Positions 24,862 to 35,474 of a stretch of 64,000 nt of DNA are shown piece after piece. The stretch lies in assembly GCA_001972305.1 (NCBI GenBank), contig BDDD01001764.1, positions 257,626 through 321,625 of the forward strand, in the 5' to 3' direction. Each line of letters starts with the position of its first letter. The first letter of the stretch is position 1. The notes under the pieces were generated by a model, which saw only the letters and a list, made by a program, of their open reading frames with translations, was not told the origin of the DNA and searched no databases. The position numbers and the translations under genes were made by a program. This stretch comes from Cephalotus follicularis. Lineage: Eukaryota > Streptophyta > Magnoliopsida > Oxalidales > Cephalotaceae.

Positions 24862-25291
24862 TGAAATATCCCGATTCGTTGCCTATGTGTTTATCGTCAT
24901 AAGTTAGGTTTTTGTCCTATGCTCTATGTTATGTTTCATTGGACCATTTGAATTTGTTTTTTATAAACTCTTACCTTTTATATTCTGGGCATTGAGCGTC
25001 GATGGCTTTGTCATAAGCGTCGATGCCTTAGCGTTGTTATTTATCATTTTTCTTCCAGTAGTAAAAACGTCGCCGGTTTGTTTTGACATCGAAGCTTTTG
25101 TATGAAAAGGTTGAAGTGCCGACACTTTTTCCTGACCGTCAAGGCTTTAAACTATTTTCCATCTCTGTTCATGGTCGGTGCAACCTGTGGATTTGTTAGG
25201 AAGGTAGGATTCTTTTTATAATCCGGTTATCAGATTTCCTTTTGTGTTTTCCACGTTTTCTTCTCATAAGGTAAGTCTCTATCAACACGTT

Positions 25292-27543
25292 TGTCACACC
25301 CCGCTTGCATTAACAACATACAACATGGCAATTTAACAGATATCCAGCTTATACAGAGAACGATAAAATTTAAAACTTTTAAACAGACATCATCTTGCGG
25401 AAGCATTTATATATAAGCTGAAACAAGCGGAACCATGCGTCCCATACCGCATGATTCCCACAACATCTCCATAACAACATGTTAAAAAGCCCACAAGCGG
25501 AGCATGATCCAAAGTTGATACAACAACAATAGCAAAACATTAGTACATAAAACAAGGTACAACATGTTTGCTACACTGCTTAACAAAGCACTTAAGACAT
25601 AAAACTCCGCCACACCACTGTCCATCACAACCATGCTCGGCGACATCCCGATACGCAGCATCAATCTGCAACAGTAGGGGGTCAGCCTTTGTCCTCACTC
25701 GGCCAAAGTCATAAGAACAACACAATATCAATAAAACAAAGCATGAATGCAACATGATGCAGTACATACTTTATCTCGATGCATATATATAAATATAGAT
25801 ATGCATATGCCAAACACAATGTCACGGTATCACCGAAACCACGGTGTCACACTGTCACAATATCACAATGCACGGTCTCAATCAAGTCCAAAGGACTACA
25901 CAATACTCGGTTCACGGTTCACGGTACACGGTAGGTACGAAGAGCGTCACCAACTCCTGGCCCCAACGTCGTACATCCCGACATCGGCCCCACTCCGGAC
26001 GGCACGAAGCAGGTCACAATACAGTAAGTCACCCAGCCAACTCCTGGCCCCTAAGTCGACCAGACCACTAGTCATCGCTGGCATCTCCGCCACGCAACTA
26101 GTACGGCCACAATCAAAAACACAATCAGCAATCACAATAAAATTCAATCACAATCGCAATCATCTCGATGCTCAAAACAGTTTTCCAAGTAAATTTATAA
26201 AACAAAGATACTTGAAAACAAACTCATTTTCACGATGTCACGGTTCACGGTTCTCGATATCATAAAAATCAGTTCACGGTATTTTTGGAAGCCATTTTCA
26301 CGGTTCGAAAGTATATATTTGTCAAAACATATAATTTCGTATAAAGTAATGATTTTTCATTAAACTACAATGCACTTCCAAAAGTATGTTATAACAGTTC
26401 AAACTCAATATCCACAATACTCAAAACAGTTCATAAGGCTTCATGAAGCAAAACATCACAATACAAGATGCATACATGTGTTCACAGGCAAAACAGGCCC
26501 CAACAGTCGGCTACCCACCACTGGCAGTCGGCTGTTCCCCTCAAAATAGTCGGCTGCCAACCCCAGGCAGTCGGCTGTCTGCCAAGACAGTCGGCTGCTC
26601 ACACTCGACAGTCGGCTATCGTCCCTGACAGTCGGCTGTCCACACCCCCACAGTCGGCTGTCGACCTACGACAGTCGACTACACAACTCCTGCACACATT
26701 TTTAGGAAACGAAAGAGGGCAGTCGACTAGTCTCACCAGACAGTCGGCTGGACCCCCAGGCAGTCGACAGCCCACGGTAGGCAGTCGGCTGGATTCTGCA
26801 GCAGATGTAAAAACCAGCTGCTAAAACAGCCTCAATCACACACCCAACAAACCCCAAAATGACATATTTATGCACATACACGTTCCAAGCCCACAATATA
26901 ACATAAACATGCATTTTATTTCATCAAAGACATTTTAAATTGAAATTATGTTGCAAAAACGACTTCCCCTACCTTAGAACTCCAAGTTAGGAGTTGCAAT
27001 CCACCTCTTTAAGCTTAAATCAGAAGCCCTTGCAACCCCAACACGATCAGCCACCTTCAACAAGCCCGAAATCCCGCTGCCAAGCCTCCAAACTTCGGTT
27101 TACTTCACAAACACATCAAAGCTTCAACACACACACACACTTTCACTCTCAAACTCACAAGAAATCTCTTGGAAACACAAAGATGATGGAGAAAGAAGAG
27201 AGAAATGTGGTGTTTTATGGAGCAAACCCCCGGCCCCTCCTCTGCCAAAAGCAAATGAAGCCAAAATACCCCACCTTCCATCACTTAAAGCAGAAAACAC
27301 GTGGGCTATCTGGCGCATGGCAGTCGGCTGCCTCGCCTGGCAGTCGGCTGTTTCTGCCGACACTCCCACCAGTCGGCTGCCTCCTCACGGCAGTCGGCTG
27401 CCCCTGCACAAAAACACACAACAACACACTTTCTTGCAACATTTCAACACGGGAAAGAGGGTAAACACGATTCTCATTAACACATGGTGTAAAATTACAT
27501 TGGAAAGCAATATTACACATAAATGAAAATCCCGGGCGTTACA
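25292..27543 (-). mobile_element. Solo LTR, family F5, 2.25 kb
   Basis: The plus strand reads TGTCACACCCCG to GGGCGTTACA, flanked by perfect ACGTT (25287-25291 and 27544-27548). The other E4 LTR reads through at about 40640 without it. Comparison with other gypsy LTRs (start TGTAAC, end GTGTGACA) indicates the minus strand. No primer site or pol is present. The block near 26970-27200 resembles F2 LTRs (ACCTCTTTAAGCTT and flanks). It carries two arrays of CAGTCGGCTG. Overlapping ORFs there reflect the repeats and not a gene. Confidence 0.9.
26504..26791 (+). repeat. Phased array of 13 CAGTCGRCTG-type decamers
   Basis: Copies start at 26504, 26525, 26547, 26568, 26588, 26609, 26629, 26651, 26672, 26720, 26741, 26761 and 26782. 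Spacing is 20-22 bp with one gap of 48. Only the decamer is conserved and the 10-12 bp between copies vary. Variants CAGTCGACTR are palindromic or nearly so, while CAGTCGGCTG has one change. A second cluster is at 27321, 27341, 27370 and 27391. Confidence 0.96.
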
Positions 27544-29374
27544 ACGTTTTATCATTAAACTCACAATTTTCATCCTTTAAAAACAGTCACCGGCGCCATT
27601 TTTCAAACTAGCAAAAATAACCATTTTTTCTTACACCATTCTCATCGTATTTGCACATCATTTGAAGGTATGATTTTGCTATTGTTGTATATCATTATAC
27701 TATTGAATATAAGTCATTAGATTATTCAAAAATTTGTTGATAATCCATGAAATCTATCTTAAATAATACAATACCAGAAAACATGTTTTAAAGGTCGTTA
27801 TTGCTATATTTAACCCGTAAATTCATACTTGATGCGTTGAAATTGTCATAGATTTAGGTTTAAGAAAACTAGATTTCTGCAACTATTTTAACGTCCTGCT
27901 CGTATTAAAGGGTCAATTGTTTTCGTTTTCTGTTGACGCTTTATTGTGAGCGTCGACGCTTTTGTCATGAATTATCATGTTTTCTTCAGCGCTTTGTCCC
28001 GCGCTTTTGTCGACTTTGTTTTTAAACGTCAACGCTATGCATTAAGTGTCGACTCTTTTGTCCTGAACATTAACGCTTTCTTCTAGCAGTTTGTAATTAG
28101 CGTCTTTTATTTTTTTAATTCGAATCGGTTTGCATGATTAGGGTACCAAAACATCTGTGGTGAAGGTTAGGTTGATCCCCAGTCTACTTTTGTTTCATTC
28201 TTGTGATTGTTTGGGTTTGAACGGCTAAGGTGCGGATGATTCGTTCCTTGATACTCTTATTTATTTTATTTGAGTAAAAACATTATTTTATGAATAATGT
28301 ACTGACATTTCGTTTTGATTTTCATATTCTAATTTATATGAATAAAATACATACTTTACTACCATCATCTCTTTTAATTATTTATGGAATTAAATGGGTA
28401 TGATTTTCAATTATAAAAGTATGTGCACTTTTTATAGTGCAAATATGATAATGATTTCGGACCTGTTCGAAAACACCGTATATGTGTATATGTTTTGAAT
28501 TGGTTTTGGAATAAATCAATATTTTCAATTGATGACATACAGAGTTATACTTACCTATGGGGTCCCATAGGCATGTTCTTTGGCACTGACGACATGACAC
28601 CATCCATGGCGGTGTGATCAGTCTACGGCATCTCTACTGTTTTGATATCCCGTGAATAGGATTATGGATCCGATATATTGTCACCTGTCGGCCCTAGGAA
28701 AAATATGTTCTGTGTCGATATGAGAATTGATTGTCTAGTGCCGTACACGTCGTTCTGACCTGCATGTGGGTGTCGCGAATCCCTTGCTTATATTCATATA
28801 TATATATATATACATAGATGCTCTGTATGAAATTATATGAAGGTATGTAATATGAAATCAACTGAAATTATATGATTTGAAAAGGATGAAATTGTGTTAT
28901 ACGAATATTTTGTTTTACCTTATAAAAGAATATTAAGCCATGTTATGGACGTAATTTCTGATTTTAAAGTTCAGACACTATTCTATCTGTTAAATTAACG
29001 TTTATTATTTTATATTCTATATCCGTACTGAGGTTTGCTCAGTCGTGTTTTGTTTTCCATGCAGCAGGTTATCAGAAGCATTCAGGGAATGTGTGATTAG
29101 AGATGTCACGCTCATGTCAGAGGATCACTTAGGAGTTTGATCCTGTTAAGTGTATTATTGTTTTATTGTCACGTGTAGACCGTTGTCATTAAAAGTATTT
29201 TGATTTTGAAACTTATGTTAAGTATTATATGTGTGTTTTTCAGACTTTTGAACCACCACGTTATTTGAATAATGTTTTATTTATAGTTTGATACATAAAA
29301 TCTAGTTATGTTTTGATAAGTTTTGTAAGTATGTCCTGTGAACACTCCTAACCGTATAGGGGTGTTACAGATTA

Positions 29375-29386
29375 TGGAATCAGAGA
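29375..29386 (+). other. Primer binding site of E4, one base changed
   Basis: TGGAATCAGAGA against the expected TGGTATCAGAGA. The surrounding leader matches that of E5. Confidence 0.85.
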
Positions 29387-30641
29387 ATAGGTTTTCCTTT
29401 CCTTAGAAGACCTATCTAGGTTGGACCTATGAGTTGGGTAGAACTTGGGTTAGGGAAAATTTAATAATAGTTGTTTTGATATGTTATTTGTTTCAGCTTT
29501 CTAATTCTTTTCGTTTCATCATGTCCCAATTTTTGTTTCGTAGATTGCACGAACAGGGAATACCCCCCAGGAACCCAAACCAGCTATGGCATGGGAAGAG
29601 GTACAAAATGAACCTACTGTGGACGAATTGGTGAGACAGGCAGTTGCACAGGCTGTACCACAAGTGGTGAATCGGGTCATTCACACTCTGCATTGGCAAG
29701 ATCCGGGTTGGGATCGTCGTGAACGTGTAGTTGAGGAAAATGCATCGGTTGATGGGGGAGCTGAGGACCGGCCTGACACTCTTGTATATGTCTTGCTTGA
29801 GGGGTTCCACAAGTAGAGGCCCCAGTCCTTCAGTTTAGCACTAACACCTGTAGAGGCTAAACACGCGATTGCTCACAAGGAGAAAATATTTGATGTGCTG
29901 GGGTGTGGTGATGATCAGAAGGTGAAGATGGCTACTTATAAGTTGGAAGGCGATGCTCAAAGATGGTGGAAGACTTTGAGGATAGCTACGGGTGGACGTT
30001 TAATAGATGCTCTATCATGGTCTAGGTTTTCCAATGTCTTTTATCAACAGTATTTTCCCACTTTTGATAAAGAGGCATATGCTTGAGAGTTTGTGACCAC
30101 AAGGCAGAAAGACGGTGAATAAGTCACCGAGTTCCTAGCTTTGTTTACCATACTGGATGGTTTTGCTAGACCTGCGGCGAGGACTGCAGTAGATCATGCT
30201 AAGAAGTTTAAATGGAAGCTGCATTATCAGCTCAGGGGAAAGTTGATAAACTCAAGATTTGCTGACGTATCTGAAGTTATTAATGCTGCCAATAATATTG
30301 AAATGGAAATATTGGATTTTCAGGCAACCGCATAAGAGGGGGAGAGAAAGCGGAACAAAGGTGATTCTAAGTATCAGAATCCTGGACAACCGGATAAGGG
30401 TCAAGGCGGTCAGTGGAATAAAGGTCGTGGTGGTAAGAAGCAAAAGTAAGATCATAATTACCATAGGGACAGAGGCCAACAACGACAGCCGGGTAATGAT
30501 CAGAGGAATGTTTAGGGAGCTGCTGGTGGGGGTAACCCCAATAATGTTCCAATTGCACAGTGTGATATTTGTGGAAGGCGGCATCCTGTCGGAACATGTT
30601 ATAAGGGCACTGGGGATTGCTTTGTGTGTGGTCATATGGGT

Positions 30642-31853
30642 TGTTGACGTTTAAGTCTCAATCCTTGTTTTGATGATAACATATTTGCATCTAACTAAGT
30701 TACTTGATGTGCAAGGAATTACAAGTTGAATATCAAAGTCTAAAAACCAATCTGCAGAAAAAGAAGTCGACTCCTTTCCAAAAGCATCGACGTCTTTTGT
30801 ACAGAATTAACTGCAAAGAAAACATCTACCTCCCAGTATTGGCATCGACGTCCGTACCAAAAGAAGTCGACTACTTCCAGAAGACGTCGACTACATTCAA
30901 GAAGACATCGACTACTTTAGTGAACACATCGACGTGTTTAGACATTTTTGGGACCAGAAGCTACTGTATCAATTTGCACTCAAAGACATCGATCCTCAAC
31001 CAAAAGACATCGACGTCCAAGTAAAAGACATCGACGTCTTTATATAGAGATCGACGACATTTTCATCACACCCAGAAAAAGCATCGACACCAAGTAAAGA
31101 GCTAGATGCGACATTCAACCTGGAGTTTCCCAGAAAAAACATCGACGCCTTTCAAAAAGAAGTCGACGCCTTTTCAAATAGACAACACCCGGGAAAGCTG
31201 GAATGGCTAGTTCAACCACTTCCAACGGCTACCAAATAAAAGACATCGACGCCTTTAAAAAGGAGTCGACGCCTTTTCAAGAGAACAAGAACCGGGAAAG
31301 CTGGAATGGCTAGTTTAACCACCAATAACGGCTACCAACTAAAAGACATCGACGTCTTTGGTAAAGAAGTCGACGTCTTTGTTCCAGCAGAGATAAATTC
31401 AACAAATGCAACTCACATTCTTTAATCAAAAGCTTCCACAAATTAAGCAAAGGCTATAAACCTTTTCAGGCTATAAAAGGAAGCAAGAAACCTCAGAAGA
31501 TGTACAATCAAGAACTACTACAATTCAGAATCATCTACATCAATCACACAACAATCAAGAGAAATCCAATTCAAGCTATCTAGTGTGCCAAAAGCTCAAA
31601 GTGCTCCACATTGTTCAACTAAGCTTCTAAGCTTCTTTATTTGAGTGTATCTGAGTGTTTCTTACAGTGAGCTATATTTATTCACATCAACCTATTCAAG
31701 AGGTTATTGTAAACACTTTTCATATTACTTGTAAAAGAGGAGATTCCTCTAAGGCTTTGAGGTCAAAGTCTTGTGATTGAGGTCAATCACAAAATTGTGA
31801 GGTGTAACGATTTGCTGCCTTAATCAAATCAAGATAGTGGAAACTCAAGGAGC
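30642..31853 (+). repeat. 5' LTR of the SIRE-like element, end lost in the gap
   Basis: Aligns with 35475-36686. The last 165 bp or so and the primer site are missing at the N run. TATAAAAG at 31472-31479 is the likely TATA box. Dense ATCGACGTC / GTCGACGTC motifs lie at 30767-31373. Small ORFs across them are repeat artefacts. Confidence 0.92.
31472..31479 (+). promoter_or_regulatory. TATA box of the SIRE-like 5' LTR
   Basis: TATAAAAG downstream of the motif array. The same site is in the other LTR at 36305-36312. Transcription would start about 30 bp downstream. Confidence 0.6.
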
Positions 31854-31878
31854 NNNNNNNNNNNNNNNNNNNNNNNNN
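31854..31878. other. Assembly gap, 25 N
   Basis: A run of N interrupts the left LTR. The sequence after it does not continue the LTR, so the gap hides a junction of unknown size. Confidence 0.98.
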
Positions 31879-33300
31879 TATAATTACTTGATCAAAATAT
31901 ATTTGTTTAAAATATATATTTTTCCGTTTCACAAGTTGTAATAAGTTACGAAACTTAAAACAATACATTTTTCTATCTTTGGAAATACTTCCCCAATCAT
32001 TTCGAAAATATATATATGCATACATTTTCGCAAATCACATTTGGTTTCATAATTAAACCTTTAAAACATGTCATTGGAAATACTTCCCCATTTATCTCGA
32101 AAATACAAAATATATAATTTCAGATGTTGACCAACATGCTTTTTCGTGTACAAGTGATCAAAATGATCATGCAAGCTTTTCAAAATGGTTAACACTTTTA
32201 AGAAAGCATCCATAATTCAAATCACCGTAACAGTGCAAACATATGCTCAGAATGCATCTAGGTCCGTTCCTAAGGTCGTTTTAGGTCTAACGGGTCCTAT
32301 TCAAGCGAAATTCTACTGTCCAGGGGGAAAGACGTCGATGTCATTTCCAAAGGCGTCGATGTCTTTTAGCCTAAAGCGCCAGTTCTATGCACAAGTGTTC
32401 CCAGGCTTTTCTGAACCAAAGACGTCGATGTCTTCTAAAAAGACGTCGATGTCTTTTTCATACCAGAAAACATCAGTTACGAGTCTTGATTCAAGAGGCT
32501 AAAACTCAACCTTTTAATCCTTTATATAAACAGATCCCACTATATAAACGTGCAAGACATGCTACTGGTCGATAGTAACACAACCATAGCATCAATCCAA
32601 AACCAAACAGGAAATCCCAAGTGGCTATAATGGCCATCCAAAGTAAACATCACAGTTCAATGATTTCCCAGAAAAGGAGTCGACGTCTTCTACAAAGACG
32701 TCGATGTCTTTTCATCCCAGAACGGGGTTTTCACGCACAGATTCATGTAATCTTACATGCAAGATCAACATAGTGTATCACAGTGACACTACAACAAGTC
32801 CAGAATCTCAATTCAATCATTAACATGCAATCCACCATGCTAAACATTAACTTAGAACTTAAAAAGTACATATAAATTCATCACTTTCCCCTACCTTTGA
32901 TTTCAAGTTAGAAATCGAAAGTCCACCTCTTTTAGTACTCCACGTTCTGTCTACCAGCAGCTCCAAGATCCCTTAGCAACTGCTACACACGAGCTCAAAC
33001 CTTCAAGCTCCAAGCAACTCAACAATGGAGGAATACACACTGTCCAATTCTCTCTCTCACTTCTGGTGTTATAAACGAGAGAGAGAGGTGGGGACCGTTG
33101 TGTATTTCTAAAACACATAGACCTCTCCTCAAAATACGTCGACCCTTTTTAAAACGCACCGTTTTTATAGCCAAATTTTAAAATCACAACCACTCCTTTT
33201 CGAAATCACGTCGACCACTATCTCATCAGACACTCGACTTCTCCATAAAAAGTCGACTTTTCATCATTTCTAACTTTCCCTCTCTCTCCTGGTTTTCAAA
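31879..33300 (-). repeat. LTR fragment related to F2/F5 inside the SIRE-like element
   Basis: On plus, CCCCTACCTTTGATTTCAAG and the following ACCTCTT...CAGCAGCT...AAGCTCCAAGC block parallel 26970-27090 (F5) and 10335-10480 (inverted E1 LTR). The left end is in the gap and the right end is unclear, near 33300. Six GACGTCGATGTC-type motifs lie in three pairs spaced 21 bp (32335/32356, 32425/32446, 32680/32701). No gene is seen. Confidence 0.6.
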
Positions 33301-33481
33301 AATTTGCCAATCTGGCAGGTGAGGATTCCTCAAAATCGTTTCTCTATGCTCGAAAACAACTCTCTGGGCATCCCTGGCAATACTACAAACATGCACAACA
33401 CGTCTGTCAAAATCGCACCAGAAAAGGCGTTAGGTCACCCTTTAAACAATTCCCCCTGTGCACACCACCTGCTCTGTCAAA

Positions 33482-34747
33482 ATGCCAAGAACAAAGAAAG
33501 CCATTCGCAAAAAGAAGGCTGTCGACGCCCTCCCTTAGACGTCAAAGAAATTTCCAGTTGCTAAGAAGCAGAGATTAGAGGCTTCCTTACCGAATCAACC
33601 TGTGCATGCCCATGCATTCACGTGTGCCCTAGCTCACAAAGGAGTCGACGTCTTTCCAAAAGACGTCGATGTCTTTTGCCCAATACATTCCTCATCTACA
33701 CCCTTTATCATACACACTCAATTTTGTAGAAAACGGGTAATGGGAGGCAGAAATGTAGATTTTGATTTCTGTTCCTCCGAATTCTCGTTTGTTTCATGGT
33801 TGGATGACCTACATTTACTCCCTCTTGTCCAAATCTCTAACCCTTTTTATATAAAATTGGTTAAAGATTTTTACTCAAATCTCAAAATGGTTTCCGATCA
33901 AAACCAAGAATTCGCTGTCACATCTGTTGTTAAAGGTCAGCGTATGTATCTTGATGCTAGAATTCTAGCTTCAATTCTTCATATTCCACATACCGGCATT
34001 TATGTTTTCGAACATAAAAAATGGCCGGAGGTTGAGGGTTTTCACCCTAACCAAATTCTCTCCGTTTTGTATCCAAATGACCCTAACATCCATCCAAATA
34101 TGGCTTTGACAACCAATCGTCTGTCTGTTGATCATCGCCTCCTCCACCACCTCATCGTGCATCAAATTTTACCCACCGGTGGAGGGTACGCGAAATTGTC
34201 TAGAATGCAAGTGTTTATCATGTGGTGCATTATATCAAAGATCGAATTTTGTTTCCCTCTTTTGATTCTCAAGACTATGGTTCGAGCGTATTCCCAGAAG
34301 AAATCAGTCCTTCCTTATGGATCCCTTCTCACCCTTGTCTTCCTACACTATCACATTCCTCTTGATGGAGAGATTTCTACAAAATTGAAGAAGGAGGATA
34401 CGTACAATAAGAGTACGCTGAACAGAATGGGCTGGAAAAAGGAGCAAGGTATATGGACATATCACCCTAGAGCGGATCAAGCTCCTAGGCTTGCAAGGGA
34501 GGAGCAAGAGGACAACCCCCCTTGGGAACATGATGCCCCTGCACCAGCAGCCTCTGCCCCTGCACAGACAGCTCCCTCATCATCCACTGCTGATTACGAT
34601 CGCATGATGGAATTTATGGAAGCAAAATTTGCTGCCATGGAAGCCTCACTTAAAGAAGTCCACTCACGGCTTAATCGATTGGAAGGTGATCTTAGGACAT
34701 TCATAAGGACTCCCAACTCACTGATGACAACATCTTCTATGACTTAA
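33482..34747 (+). pseudogene. Putative plant transposon protein / envelope-like protein of the SIRE-like element
   Basis: The likely start is ATG 33482 (MPRTKKAIRKKKAVDALP), followed by a TAG at 33536. The frame then stays open from 33539 to 34747. The basic start resembles a nuclear localisation signal. The middle (about 33770-34480) has features I recognise from the 'putative plant transposon protein' family, often annotated as envelope-like in SIRE elements: DFYSNL, a hydrophobic stretch with VFIMWCIISK, LPYGSLLT, and a closing WTYHPR. A coiled coil follows (YDRMMEFMEAKFAAMEASLK). A frameshift near 34715 separates a further helical and acidic Ser/Glu-rich tail that reads to about 34872. 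Its function is unknown. Confidence 0.72.
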
Positions 34748-34872
34748 AGGTCACGAAGAGACGCTTAAAGAGGATGGAGAGAAAGATCGCTCAATCAAAG
34801 ACAATTGATCAAGTTGAAGAAACTTCGGGCGACGAATCCGGATCCGATTCTTCCACTCCTGCTGAGTCTTGA

Positions 34873-35474
34873 TGTTGTTTCTAACTTGTGTTGTTTTTGC
34901 TGTTTTTGATGTTATGAACCTTTTGAGTTCATTTTGTGATTTGGTTGTAATGAACAAAGTTTGTTTTTAATGATATTAATGAAATGTTTATCCAATTGTG
35001 TTTATGATTGTGTTTTATGAATTATGTTTACAATTATATGAATGAATTTGTGATTAAATTGCATTGAATGATTATGTCGTTTCAATTTTTTTCTCTCTTT
35101 GCCGATATTATTTTTTTTAACCCCTGCTATGATTTAGGGGGAGCTAATGTTTTTCTTCCCTTGTAGGATCTTTTTGATGATATACAAAAAAGGGGGAGAA
35201 TGGTATAGATGTTAAGCTCAAAGGAATTTATGTTAGAATTCATATTTGCGGAGAAAAATGAAAGTAATGCTAATTTATGCATTAAGGGGAGAATTGCATT
35301 GCAAATGGGAAATATGTTACTTATGCAGGCTCAATTCTTAACTTCTGCATTCTTATGCTTATTGCAACTTATTTACAATGCTTCATTTTGACATTCATTT
35401 ATAATTCCTTCAATTTCAATTGATATTACTCATCCTTTTGAGCAAATTTTTGTCATCATCAAAAAGGGGGAGAT
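34873..35474 (+). other. 3' untranslated part with two purine tracts
   Basis: Non-coding T-rich sequence. AAAAAAGGGGGAGAATGG near 35185-35202 and AAAAAGGGGGAGAT at 35461-35474 both follow TTTGATGAT or TCATCATC. The second abuts the LTR and is the active type. The first looks like a duplicated or central purine tract. Confidence 0.75.

Larger units (their letters stand above)
24862..29369 (+). repeat. 5' LTR of E4 (family F4) with nested F5 solo LTR
   Basis: Colinear with 40220-46091 once both nested solo LTRs are removed. GTCGAC-type motif clusters lie at 24999-25145 and 27913-28075. It ends GGGTGTTACA five bases before the primer site. Confidence 0.92.

Noticed and set aside
26504-27400. 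CRISPR-like repeat-spacer pattern
   Set aside because: The repeats are only 10 bp, lie in a plant LTR bounded by a TSD and have no cas genes. It is a motif array and not CRISPR.
26443-27526. Overlapping plus and minus ORFs rich in Gln, Ser and Ala
   Set aside because: They span the decamer arrays of a solo LTR. The apparent peptide repeats are a by-product of the DNA motif.
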